DNA from: Arthrobacter sp. ok362
Lineage (GTDB): Bacteria > Actinomycetota > Actinomycetes > Actinomycetales > Micrococcaceae
Reading direction: 5' to 3'
Length of the DNA stretch: 63,201 bases
Assembly: GCF_900102785.1 (NCBI RefSeq)
Contig: NZ_FNGC01000003.1
Location: forward strand, 190,753 to 253,953
The position numbers and the translations under genes were made by a program. The notes under the pieces were generated by a model. It saw only the letters and a list, made by a program, of their open reading frames with translations. It was not told the DNA's origin and made no database searches. Below are positions 9,044 to 17,000 of the stretch, in pieces. Numbering within the stretch: position 1 is the first letter of the stretch; each line of letters begins with the position of its first letter.

Positions 9044-9862
9044 ATGATCCGTTTCGAAAATGTCACCAAGGTCTATGACCAGAAGGCGCGGCCGGCGCTG
9101 GATTCGATCAACCTTGAGATCGACCGTGGCGAATTCGCCTTCCTCGTCGGTGCCTCCGGCTCCGGCAAATCCACGTTCCTGCGCCTGGTCCTCAAAGAGG
9201 ACCGCGCCTCTTCCGGCGCCGTCTACGTCGCCGGCCAGAACGTCGCCAACATTTCCAGCTGGCGCGTGCCGCGGCTGCGCCGCGGAATCGGCGTCGTCTT
9301 CCAGGACTTCCGCCTGCTGCCGCAGAAAACCGTCTTCGCCAACGTCGCCTTTGCCATGCAGGTCATCGGCAAGAGCCGCAGCGTCATCCGCGATACCGTC
9401 CCCGAGGTCCTGAAGACCGTGGGCCTTGAAGGCAAGGAAAACCGCCTCCCGCACGAACTCTCCGGTGGCGAGCAGCAGCGCGTGGCGATCGCCCGCGCCG
9501 TCGTGAACCGCCCCGGCATCCTGCTGGCCGACGAGCCCACCGGAAACCTGGACCCCACCACCTCCATGGGCATCATGGGCGTGCTGGACAAGATCAACCA
9601 GAACGGCACCACCGTGGTGATGGCCACGCACGACGACGACATCGTCAACGAGATGCGCAAACGGGTCGTGGAACTCAAGAACGGCGTCGTGATCCGCGAC
9701 GAGGCCAAGGCCCTTTACACCTCCATGATTCCCGTAGTGGGCCAGTCGCGCCGCCTGCGCGACGCCAGCGGCCGGGAAGAGCCGCAAGTCGTCCCGCCCC
9801 GGGCTGGGTCCCGCGCCGAAGCCCGCGCCGAGCTTCGCACCGCAGGGGAGGGACAGGCGTGA
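9044..9862 (+). CDS. ftsE: Cell division ABC transporter ATP-binding protein
   Basis: 272 residues from the ATG at 9044, where FtsE homology begins ([11 protein letters not shown]). It has Walker A GASGSGKS (36-43), Q-loop VFQDFRLL, the ABC signature LSGGEQQR and Walker B ILLADEP with the following TGNLD. The C-terminal 40 residues ([12 protein letters not shown]) are an extension beyond the standard length. With FtsX it forms a membrane complex that gates peptidoglycan hydrolases at the septum. It overlaps ftsX by 4 bp. Confidence 0.95.
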   Translation: MIRFENVTKVYDQKARPALDSINLEIDRGEFAFLVGASGSGKSTFLRLVLKEDRASSGAVYVAGQNVANISSWRVPRLRRGIGVVFQDFRLLPQKTVFANVAFAMQVIGKSRSVIRDTVPEVLKTVGLEGKENRLPHELSGGEQQRVAIARAVVNRPGILLADEPTGNLDPTTSMGIMGVLDKINQNGTTVVMATHDDDIVNEMRKRVVELKNGVVIRDEAKALYTSMIPVVGQSRRLRDASGREEPQVVPPRAGSRAEARAELRTAGEGQA

Positions 9863-10773
9863 GGCTTGCATTTGTCCTGAGCGAGATCGGCAGCGGCCTG
9901 CGCCGCAACCTGTCCATGGTGATCTCCGTGATCCTGGTGACCTTCGTGTCGCTGACCTTCGTCGGCGCCGCCGGCATGCTGCAGCTGCAGATCAACCAGA
10001 TGAAGGGGTACTGGTACGACAAAGTCCAGGTGGCCATCTTCCTCTGCAGTGACGGTTCGACGGCGCCCGGCTGCGCCACCGGCCCGGCGACGCCGGAGCA
10101 GGAGGCCAACCTGCGCAAGCTCCTGCAGTCGCCCGCGGTGGCCCAGTACGTCAACGACTTCCAGTACGAGTCCAAAGACGACGCGTACAAGCACTTCAAG
10201 GAACAGTTCTCCAATTCCCCGATTGTTGACTCGGTGACCCCGGACCAGCTTCCGGCTTCCTTCCGGATCAACATGAAGGACCCGGAGAAGTACGAGATCA
10301 TTTCCGAGACCTTCTCCTCCCAGGCCGGCGTGGAGACTGTGATCGACCAGCGGCAGCTGCTGGAACGGTTGTTCTCGGCCATGAATGCGGCGTCCCTGGT
10401 GGCCGTCAGCATCGCCGGCGTCATGATCATTTGCGCCATCCTGCTGATCGCCACCACCATCCGGCTGTCCGCGTTCAGCCGCCGCCGGGAAACAGGGATC
10501 ATGCGCCTGGTGGGCGCGTCCAAGATGGTCATCCAACTGCCGTTCATCCTCGAAGGCGTCATCGCCGCGGTGATCGGCGCGGCCCTGGCCTCCGGCACCC
10601 TGTGGGCCGTGGCCCACTTCTTCCTCGGCGAGGTCATGTCCAAGCAGTATCCGGACACCGCGTTCATCTCGCCAGGGCAGACCCTGCTCCTGGCTCCTGC
10701 CCTGATTGGCCTGGGCGTCGTCCTGGCCGGAATTTCCTCCCTGCTGACCCTCCGTCGGTACTTGCGGGTCTAG
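9859..10773 (+). CDS. ftsX: Cell division ABC transporter permease
   Basis: 304 residues from GTG in a GTGA overlap with ftsE. One N-terminal transmembrane helix ([22 protein letters not shown]) precedes a large extracellular loop with two cysteines (FLCSDG...PGCAT), as in actinobacterial FtsX. Three C-terminal transmembrane helices follow, with the conserved [16 protein letters not shown]. The loop is known to contact periplasmic or extracellular hydrolase activators; the next gene encodes the likely partner. Confidence 0.93.
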   Translation: MRLAFVLSEIGSGLRRNLSMVISVILVTFVSLTFVGAAGMLQLQINQMKGYWYDKVQVAIFLCSDGSTAPGCATGPATPEQEANLRKLLQSPAVAQYVNDFQYESKDDAYKHFKEQFSNSPIVDSVTPDQLPASFRINMKDPEKYEIISETFSSQAGVETVIDQRQLLERLFSAMNAASLVAVSIAGVMIICAILLIATTIRLSAFSRRRETGIMRLVGASKMVIQLPFILEGVIAAVIGAALASGTLWAVAHFFLGEVMSKQYPDTAFISPGQTLLLAPALIGLGVVLAGISSLLTLRRYLRV

Positions 10774-10799
10774 CTTTGCGCAACGAAAAGGGAATGCTT

Positions 10800-12212
10800 A
10801 TGACACCGATGGTCCGCCGCCCCCGCCGGCAATCGCTCCGGCCCTCCCTCCGGGCGCGCCTGGTGGGACGCCGCAGCCGGATGATCAGCGCCACCCTGGC
10901 GCTGGTCCTGGCCGGAACCATGGGCGCGTCGGCTCCAGTGGCATTCGCCGACGACCTTGAGGACCAGCAGGCCGCACTGAAGGATCAGGCGGCACAGGTC
11001 CAGGACTCCCTTGAATTCGTGGATGGCCGGATCGCCAAGGCCGCAGCGGATCTCGTGGTCTACCAGGGGCAGCTCCCGGGCGCCCAGAAGGCGCTCGTTG
11101 ACGCCCAGGGCAGGGTGGCCGGCGCAGTCCAGGAAGTGGAGGCCCTCGCGGCCCGCGTGGATCTGGCGCAGCAGAACAAGGCAAAAATCACCCAGCAGCT
11201 CGAATCCGACAAGCAGAAGATTTCGAGCACCAAGAAGCTGATCGGACAGATTGCCACTCAGGCGTACATGTCCGGCGGCGTTCCCTCCAACCTTTCGCTG
11301 TTCTTCGGCTCCAACCAGGGCGCCAGCCTGACGGACACCATCGACCTCGCGGATCAGGCCCTCCGCAGCCAGAACTCCGCGATGGACAAGCTCACCCAGC
11401 AAAGCGCCACCAACGTCAACGCGCAGGCCCGGCTGGCGGCCGTCGAGGCTGAAATCACGGATCTCAAGGCGAAGGCCGACGCCGCGCTGGCGCGGGAAAA
11501 GGCAGCCCGGGACGAGGCCGAGGCCAAGAAGGCCGCGGTGGACAAGCTCATCGCCGACACCACCAGGCTCGACGCCCAGCTCCAGGCCGCCAAGCCCGGC
11601 ATCCAGAAACGGCTCGCCCAGGTCAAGGCCCAGCAGGACGCGGTCGCCGCCGAAATCGCCGAACGCGACCGGAAACTGCGTGAAGCCTGGGAAGCCGAGC
11701 AGCGCCGCATCGCGGCGGCCGCGGCGGCCGCCGCCCGCGCCCGGGGACAGGCCGTCCAGCCCTACGTCCCGGTCCAGGGGCCGCCGTCGGCGTTCGGACT
11801 GCGGCACCCGTTCAACGCCAACATCCCCATCACCTCCGGATTCGGCTGGCGCGCGACGCCGCCGGGCACCATCGACTTCTACGGCACCGGCGGCTACATG
11901 CACACCGGCATCGACTTCGGCGCCACGTGTGGCACACCCGTGTATGCCGCGGCGGCGGGCACCGTCTTCTCAGCTGGCTGGGGCGACGACGGCGGCGGCA
12001 ACCGGGTGAAGATTTCCCACGGCGTCGTCCAGGGCAACTCGCTGACCACGATCTACTACCACAACACTTCCGTGACGGTTTCGGTCGGCCAGCACGTCAA
12101 CCAGGGGCAGCTGATCGCCTACTCCGGGACAACCGGAAACTCCAGCGGGTGCCACGCGCACTTCGAGACCTGGCTTAACGGCCGGGCCGTGGACCCCATG
12201 ACCCTGCTCTGA
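10800..12212 (+). CDS. Secreted coiled-coil M23 peptidase (EnvC/RipC-like)
   Basis: 470 residues. The ATG at 10800 is preferred over 10794 because AAAGGGA lies six bases upstream of it. A basic N-terminus and hydrophobic signal (ISATLALVLAGTMGASAPVAFA) are followed by about 260 residues of coiled coil. The C-terminal LytM/M23 domain has HTGIDFG (H368, D372) and HAHFE (H452, H454), the zinc-site residues expected of an active endopeptidase. Directly downstream of ftsEX, this is the probable septal hydrolase that the FtsEX complex controls. Confidence 0.9.
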   Translation: MTPMVRRPRRQSLRPSLRARLVGRRSRMISATLALVLAGTMGASAPVAFADDLEDQQAALKDQAAQVQDSLEFVDGRIAKAAADLVVYQGQLPGAQKALVDAQGRVAGAVQEVEALAARVDLAQQNKAKITQQLESDKQKISSTKKLIGQIATQAYMSGGVPSNLSLFFGSNQGASLTDTIDLADQALRSQNSAMDKLTQQSATNVNAQARLAAVEAEITDLKAKADAALAREKAARDEAEAKKAAVDKLIADTTRLDAQLQAAKPGIQKRLAQVKAQQDAVAAEIAERDRKLREAWEAEQRRIAAAAAAAARARGQAVQPYVPVQGPPSAFGLRHPFNANIPITSGFGWRATPPGTIDFYGTGGYMHTGIDFGATCGTPVYAAAAGTVFSAGWGDDGGGNRVKISHGVVQGNSLTTIYYHNTSVTVSVGQHVNQGQLIAYSGTTGNSSGCHAHFETWLNGRAVDPMTLL

Positions 12213-12315
12213 CCCGGTCGGCGCCATCCGTTGCGGCGCCTGCCCTGCCGTAAACTGGAAGGACTCCGCGCCACCTGGCCGGAGTGAGCCACCAACAAAA
12301 CCTAGGAGTCCTACC

Positions 12316-12786
12316 GTGCCCAAAGAAAGTGGCCGTAAGGTAGTGGCCACCAACCGCAAGGCCCGGCACGACTATCTCATCCTTGACACCTATGAGGCCG
12401 GCATCGCGCTGATGGGCACGGAAGTGAAGTCCCTGCGCGAGGGCCATGCCTCGATGGTGGACGGCTTCTGCACGTTCTACAACGACGAGCTGTGGATGGA
12501 GGGCATCCATATCCCCGAGTACCACCAGGGGAGCTGGACCAACCACGCCGCACGCCGCCGCCGCAAGCTGCTGCTGCACCGCGAGGAGCTCACGAAGATC
12601 TCGCACAAGATCCGCGAATCAGGGTTCACGATCGTGCCGCTGCAGCTGTACTTCGTTGACGGACGCGCGAAAGTTGAAATCGGCGTCGCGCGCGGTAAGA
12701 AGGAATACGACAAGCGCCAGACGCTGCGCGAACAGCAGGACAAGCGCGAGGCGCAGCGGGTCATGCGCGAACGCAACCGCCGCTAG
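12316..12786 (+). CDS. smpB: SsrA-binding protein
   Basis: 156 residues from GTG 12316 with TAGGAG upstream. It binds tmRNA and delivers it to stalled ribosomes. Conserved motifs: KVVATNRKARHDY, GTEVKSLREG, the AYI-like segment IHIPEYHQG, and the basic tail KKEYDKRQTLREQQDKREAQR. The tmRNA gene follows on the same strand, a common pairing. Confidence 0.95.
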   Translation: MPKESGRKVVATNRKARHDYLILDTYEAGIALMGTEVKSLREGHASMVDGFCTFYNDELWMEGIHIPEYHQGSWTNHAARRRRKLLLHREELTKISHKIRESGFTIVPLQLYFVDGRAKVEIGVARGKKEYDKRQTLREQQDKREAQRVMRERNRR

Positions 12787-12825
12787 CGCGGCGGGCCCTG
12801 GGAATGTTTCTCGGAGGCGGTGCGT

Positions 12826-12831
12826 TATGCT
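12826..12831 (+). promoter_or_regulatory. Possible -10 element for ssrA
   Basis: TATGCT lies 55 bp before the mature tmRNA 5' end. It fits the TANNNT rule, and the same hexamer recurs upstream of other genes in the window (41222, 46986). No convincing -35 is seen. Confidence 0.35.
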
Positions 12832-12885
12832 TGGTAGTCCGGGAAGGATACGGAAGTCTCCGGTCCGGGTTTGATAAAAAAATAC

Positions 12886-13253
12886 GGGGATGATCGGTTT
12901 CGACGATGTTAGTCGCGACAGGTGAAGCGGGCCGAGGATGCAGAATTATCTCGTAAACGCTGTCTGCAAACCAATAAGTGCCGAATCAAAACGCACTGAC
13001 TTCGCTCTCGCTGCCTAAGCAGTAAGACAGTCCGTCAGCCCGAGGTTGCTATTGCCCCGGATCCTGGCGTCATTTAGATAGCCACTGCTGTTTACCTCCG
13101 TCATCGGGGTAAACGGGACTCTTAGATGACTGGGCCCGGATCAGCCAGCTGTTTGTAGCATGGCTGGGGCCGAGAAAATCCAACGCAAACTGCGCCCGGA
13201 GAAGCCCTGACAACACGACATCGGACGGGGGTTCAATTCCCCCCATCTCCACA
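12886..13253 (+). ncRNA. ssrA: Transfer-messenger RNA
   Basis: The 5' end GGGGATGATCGGTTTCGAC pairs with CATCTCC at 13244-13250 to give the seven-pair tRNA-like acceptor stem with one G-U pair. A T-arm (GACGGGGGTTCAATTCCCCC) precedes it. The tag frame reads from GCC at 12980 to TAA at 13016-13018: AESKRTDFALAA, the proteolysis tag with the usual ALAA end. CCA is not encoded. The last 22 bases of the gene lie inside the phage attachment repeat, so integration rebuilds the 3' end. Confidence 0.95.
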
Positions 13254-13326
13254 TAAGATAGGCCCTAGATCCCAGTGATCTAGGGCTTTTCTTTTTGCTT
13301 GTTGGCGAGGAGCCCGTTTTTGTTGG
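13232..13326 (+). repeat. attL: direct repeat covering ssrA 3' end and terminator
   Basis: Identical over 95 bases to 63107-63201. It starts TTCAATTCCCCCCATCTCC (tmRNA T-arm and acceptor strand) and includes the terminator hairpin and two TGTTGGCGAG motifs. Upstream flanks differ (G at 13231, T at 63106), which sets the left limit. Confidence 0.95.
13262..13296 (+). terminator. Rho-independent terminator of ssrA
   Basis: Perfect 10-bp stem GCCCTAGATC / GATCTAGGGC with loop CCAGT, followed by TTTTCTTTTT. It lies inside attL; the same terminator is present in attR. Confidence 0.93.
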
Positions 13327-13354
13327 CGAGAAACGACTCAGCTAGGGGACAGGC

Positions 13355-13552
13355 ATGGAAGCGAACGAGGACGGAACGATACAGAGCGAACGGGCGCGGG
13401 AGCCCTGGAGCCGCGTCGATGAACTGAACTGGGCGGCAGACCGCGCCACGATCCGGAGCCTCAAGAAGCGGGGCGACGAACCTTCCGAGTGGCTCGCTAC
13501 CGAGTACCGCGAACTCAGCGCGCGCCGCAAGGCGGTGGCGCCCCGTGGCTAG
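13355..13552 (+). CDS. Small unknown protein upstream of integrase
   Basis: 65 residues, acidic N-terminus and basic C-terminus (WLATEYRELSARRKAVAPRG), no recognised domain. GGGGACAGGC precedes the ATG. It overlaps the integrase GTG by 8 bp, suggesting coupled translation. It could be a small accessory or directionality protein, but nothing in the sequence proves this. Confidence 0.6.
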   Translation: MEANEDGTIQSERAREPWSRVDELNWAADRATIRSLKKRGDEPSEWLATEYRELSARRKAVAPRG

Positions 13553-14696
13553 CATCCGCACCCGAGAGCTCACGAAGGGCGGATCGTCGCACACCGTTAC
13601 CTGGCGGGACCCAGAGACGGGTCTGAAGACGCGCACGTTCTCGGACAAGGACTACGGGCCCGGCGAGGCGCGGGACAAGGCGCTCGAGCTCAAGGCGTTC
13701 CTCGATGCCAACGGGAACAGCTACAAGCTGGCGGCGACTGCGAAGGTCCGGAAGGACTCCACGGCGCCGACTGTGTACGAAGTCGTGGTCCGCCATATCG
13801 ACCTGCTGCGCAAACCCCAGCCAGGGACGATCGCGAAGTACCGGAACATGGCGGCCGGCCACATCGCTGCAAGTGAGCTCGGGCGGACGCCGGTGGACAA
13901 GGTCAACAAGGCCGCCGTCATCGACTGGCTCGACGAGCTCAAGGTACTGCAGGGCGCCAACCAGACCAAAGGAGCCCCACTCTCCCGCAAGTCCAAGCAG
14001 AACATTCACGCGCTGCTCTCCGCGGCGTTCGTCACCGCCGTGGACGCCGAGACCATGACACGCAACCCAGCCAAGGGAGTTGCCGAGGCCGACCTCAACG
14101 AAGCGCGCGAGGCCGTCTACCTGTCACCCGAGGATCTCGTCATGCTCGCCGAGCGCATTGACCCGCACTACTCGCTGTTCATCCGGTTCCTGGGCGGCAC
14201 CGGACTCCGCTACTCCGAAGCGACTGCGCTCCGCCGGCGGGACGTCACCATCCGCGACGGGCGCGCCGCGGTACGCGTCAGCAGGGCATGGAAGTCCAAA
14301 GGCAAAGGCGAAGAGATCGGGCCGCCCAAGACGAAGAAGGCCAACCGCACCGTGACTTGCAACGCGGCACTCTCGTCCGCCCTGGCCGACCGCCTGCAGG
14401 AGATCGAGCTCGATGACTTCGTGTTCCAGCGCCCGGATGGCGACTACGTCCGCAACTCACGCTTCCACAAGGAAGTCTGGCAGCCGCTCATGGGCCAGCT
14501 GGTCGGCAAGGAGCTGGACCGCAAGCCATGGATACACGAGATCAGGCACGCGCACACCACGCACCTGCTGGACGCCAACGTGCCCGTCCACGTCGTGCAG
14601 GCGCGACTCGGGCACGAGGACCCGCAGACCACGCTGCGCGTCTACGCACGACTGGCCAAGGCGTCCGACGCCGCCGCTGCAGACGCACTCGGCTAG
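13545..14696 (+). CDS. int: Tyrosine recombinase (phage integrase)
   Basis: 383 residues from GTG. It catalyses recombination between attP and the ssrA attB. An N-terminal arm-binding region precedes a SAM-like core-binding domain (about 75-175, TVYEVVVRHIDLLRKPQPGTIAKYRNM). The catalytic domain carries R222 (GTGLRYSEATALR), H331-x2-R334 (HEIRHAHTTHLL), H357 (LGHEDPQTTLR) and nucleophile Y367 (VYARL). Its position next to attL and transcription into the prophage fit a phage integrase. Confidence 0.95.
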   Translation: MASIRTRELTKGGSSHTVTWRDPETGLKTRTFSDKDYGPGEARDKALELKAFLDANGNSYKLAATAKVRKDSTAPTVYEVVVRHIDLLRKPQPGTIAKYRNMAAGHIAASELGRTPVDKVNKAAVIDWLDELKVLQGANQTKGAPLSRKSKQNIHALLSAAFVTAVDAETMTRNPAKGVAEADLNEAREAVYLSPEDLVMLAERIDPHYSLFIRFLGGTGLRYSEATALRRRDVTIRDGRAAVRVSRAWKSKGKGEEIGPPKTKKANRTVTCNAALSSALADRLQEIELDDFVFQRPDGDYVRNSRFHKEVWQPLMGQLVGKELDRKPWIHEIRHAHTTHLLDANVPVHVVQARLGHEDPQTTLRVYARLAKASDAAAADALG

Positions 14697-14737
14697 GCGC
14701 CAATCCACCGGTGGTGTCCGGTTCGTTTCAGCCGTGC

Positions 14738-14806
14738 GGACAATCCGTACATGTTAGCTGTCCGCACAATCCGTACACGCTAGGCGTGTAGACAATCCGT
14801 TTACGT
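14738..14806. repeat. Three direct repeats spaced 26 bp, after int
   Basis: ACAATCCGTACA occurs at 14740-14751 and 14766-14777, and ACAATCCGTTTA at 14792-14803, all in the same orientation with a regular 26-bp period. The first copy forms CGGA-CAA-TCCG, a short palindrome. They could be protein-binding sites (integrase arms, a regulator or iterons). Confidence 0.7.
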
Positions 14807-14861
14807 TTACGGTATCGTCGGTGGCACGACGCGCTGAGTATTCAGACCGTCGCCTGCCAAG

Positions 14862-14880
14862 AGCCCCGTAAGGGGCTTTT
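14862..14880 (+). terminator. Terminator after integrase region
   Basis: AGCCCC-GTAA-GGGGCT followed by TTTT. It separates the rightward int unit from the convergent DUF3800 gene. Confidence 0.8.
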
Positions 14881-14884
14881 GTGC

Positions 14885-15586
14885 TTAAGGCACCCAGTGG
14901 TTTCGATACGCCACGGCTGGAGCGATGATTTTCCACATTTTTCGTGTTGCTTGTCTAGCGCGGTCGTCCTTGTGGTCATGGAAATACATCCTGCGATATA
15001 GGTACACCACCAAGTCGACAGCCTGCAGCCCGGGGACGTCACTCGATGGCCGTGACTCGATGGGGTGCTGAATTGAGGCAAGTGTCGAATCTCGAAAGCC
15101 AGGGGTGCCGATTTTGCTGTATAGCTCCATTGTCATGGCGTGCCGCTCCTGATCCGGGACCTCATCGGCATACACGTAGACCTTCTTGCCCAGCGGCCTG
15201 GCGTGAATATCGACTCGCTCCAGAACGTGCTGAAGTGCGACTTGGTGCGGTGGATCCGGATAGCTGTAGCGCTCATTGAGTCGCGGAATGTTGACGCCGC
15301 GGATAAACACCTTCGCGCCCGAGTCGCGAATACCTTCGAGCGCCTGCATGTAGATGCTGGACGCCACGCTGTACTTGCCTCGAATGGACTTCCATCTGCC
15401 ACGCCCGGACATGATCTCGTAGCCGTGGAGCTCGGCGTCGTGAGGAATCCCGAACTTCTCCGATGCGTACTCGCTGGCTCGCGCCATTCCCCGGTCCAGC
15501 GACGGAAGGCTGGCTGGAGGGATCACTAGGGCGGCAACGTGATAGTCGCGGTCATCGTAAGATTCGTCAACAAAGGCCATGAGCAC
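14885..15586 (-). CDS. DUF3800 domain protein
   Basis: 233 residues; starts at GTG 15586 or the ATG two codons later. The opening FVDESYDDRDYHVAALVIPP matches the DUF3800 pattern (hydrophobic strand, DES, then an RNase H-like layout), with HGYEIMSG, VYADEV and the late acidic LQAVDLVVYLYRR. The family is predicted to be nuclease-like and is frequent in phages and near defence genes; its true role is unknown. It lies alone between the integrase and the tail-spike end, so it is probably accessory cargo. Confidence 0.75.
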   Translation of the reverse strand: MLMAFVDESYDDRDYHVAALVIPPASLPSLDRGMARASEYASEKFGIPHDAELHGYEIMSGRGRWKSIRGKYSVASSIYMQALEGIRDSGAKVFIRGVNIPRLNERYSYPDPPHQVALQHVLERVDIHARPLGKKVYVYADEVPDQERHAMTMELYSKIGTPGFRDSTLASIQHPIESRPSSDVPGLQAVDLVVYLYRRMYFHDHKDDRARQATRKMWKIIAPAVAYRNHWVP

Positions 15587-15663
15587 CAGATGATCATCCC
15601 TTAATGTGCAGACACTTCCAGCATCGGTGTCCGGCCAGTCCGTCTAACTGGAGCATTCGAGGT

Positions 15664-16020
15664 TCAACCCGGGAGGAAGCCAGGGAGCCGGTTGCCCCAC
15701 CGGATGGGGCGGAGCTTCTCCGGGCAGCGCCGGTATTCTTCGATGTCCCATTCGGAGTCGGTGACTCGTCGGACGTTGCCGGCTGGAATCCATGCCCAGT
15801 GCTTGTGGTCCTCGTCGTCCCCCCATGCCACGAGTATGAACGAGGGGTTCCAGCGTTCGGCGACGGCGTAGACATCGACCGTGGCGCCGCCGGCCAGCGG
15901 TACGGTGGCCATGACCTTTGGGTAGTTCCCGTACTCCCACGAGCGCGCCTCCTCCGCTGGGTGCCCGGGGTCCGGCCGTAGATACTCATAGGTGGTCCCG
16001 TCGAGGGTGAACGATGCCAT
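15664..16020 (-). CDS. Unknown protein, 118 residues
   Basis: From the ATG at 16020 (MASFTLDGTTYEYLRPDPGH). A small beta-rich sequence with acidic and aromatic residues (WGDDEDHKHWAWIPAGNVRRV, DSEWDIEEYRRCPEKL). No family recognised. Divergent from the hydrolase-like gene at 16089, with a hairpin between them. An in-frame reading extends further upstream but lacks plausible composition. Confidence 0.6.
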   Translation of the reverse strand: MASFTLDGTTYEYLRPDPGHPAEEARSWEYGNYPKVMATVPLAGGATVDVYAVAERWNPSFILVAWGDDEDHKHWAWIPAGNVRRVTDSEWDIEEYRRCPEKLRPIRWGNRLPGFLPG

Positions 16021-16049
16021 GGCGTCATCGTATCTGGACGCACAAAGGC

Positions 16050-16073
16050 CCCCACCATCTTTCGATGGTGGGG
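16050..16073. promoter_or_regulatory. Hairpin between divergent accessory genes
   Basis: CCCCACCATC-TTTC-GATGGTGGGG, a perfect 10-bp stem with a 4-nt loop, in the 68-bp gap between the starts at 16020 and 16089. It could be an operator or a shared leader hairpin; no T-tract follows. Confidence 0.55.
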
Positions 16074-16088
16074 AGGCAAAACGATAGG

Positions 16089-17000
16089 ATGGTCCGCATG
16101 CTGCACTCTGGAGAGTTTGAGAACCCGTTCGCTGATCCGCGCCGCGACGTGTCGAAGTTCGAAGGCCGTCGCTGGGACCATGCGAGCTACGACTCATTCC
16201 GCGGGAAGGGTGAACTTCTCCCAGGCCTGCACACTATCGCGCATAACCAATTGGACATCGACGTCTACTACGAGCCCGCCGGGTCTGATACGACGGTCGC
16301 TATCTTCCACGCGGCCTTGTCTCGCCCGGATGCGCCGCTGCCAATGTTTACGGGCGCCAGGGTCACGCAGGACGGGCCGGTGAATCGCATCTATGTCAGC
16401 GACCCGGGCCTCTACTCTGACCCCTCGTTGACGTTGGCCTGGTATGCCGGGGCGAGCGAGTTGCCGTTGCAGAAGATCCTGCCAGGTATTATCCACAAGC
16501 TTGTCGATGCGGCTGGGGGTAGTCGCCTGATGTTCTTTGGCGCGTCCGGGGGAGGTTTCGCCGCGATGTACTACTCACGGCTGTTCCCGGAATCCTTGGC
16601 GGTGGCGATCAATCCGCAGACGATTCTGCGCGAGTTCCCCTCCTACACGCTGCGCCAGTACACGCAGGCCGCTTTCCCCGGCATCCCGCAGGCAGATGTT
16701 TTGGACCGTGCGATCTGCTCTGACCTGCGGCGACCTTACGCGGAGTCGTTCCCGAACCATGTCCTCTACGTGCAAAACACCCAGGACGACCACATGGAGA
16801 AGCACCTGGCCCCGTTCTGGGAGGCGGTGCGAGGAAACGACCGCCTACACGTCAAGCTCGGCGACTGGGGCGACGGCCATGTGCCGCCGCCCGCAGACGA
16901 AATCCGCGAAATCATCGCGTCCATCACCGCCCAGCCCGGCCCTTGGGGGAAGGCCCTTGATGCCGCCGGCTACAAGTCGGAAGTGAGCATGACAGCCTGA
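16089..17000 (+). CDS. Alpha/beta-hydrolase-like protein (putative esterase)
   Basis: 303 residues from 16089. An ATG three codons later (16098) is also possible and would be leaderless if TAGGAT at 16085-16090 is the -10. The nucleophile elbow GASGGGFAAMYYSRLFPE, a later acid in VQNTQDDHMEKH and a histidine in GDWGDGHVPPP suggest a Ser-Asp-His triad. The N-terminal half (DIDVYYEPAGSDTTVAIFHAAL) fits the beta-sheet entry of the fold. The substrate is unknown; a surface polysaccharide ester is possible given the neighbouring tail spikes. It is plus-strand cargo whose 3' end overlaps the convergent tail-spike gene by 31 bp. Confidence 0.65.
   Translation: MVRMLHSGEFENPFADPRRDVSKFEGRRWDHASYDSFRGKGELLPGLHTIAHNQLDIDVYYEPAGSDTTVAIFHAALSRPDAPLPMFTGARVTQDGPVNRIYVSDPGLYSDPSLTLAWYAGASELPLQKILPGIIHKLVDAAGGSRLMFFGASGGGFAAMYYSRLFPESLAVAINPQTILREFPSYTLRQYTQAAFPGIPQADVLDRAICSDLRRPYAESFPNHVLYVQNTQDDHMEKHLAPFWEAVRGNDRLHVKLGDWGDGHVPPPADEIREIIASITAQPGPWGKALDAAGYKSEVSMTA

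Noticed and set aside
14738..14806. Possible CRISPR array
   Set aside because: Only three short 12-bp units with 14-bp gaps; no conserved long repeat and no cas genes.
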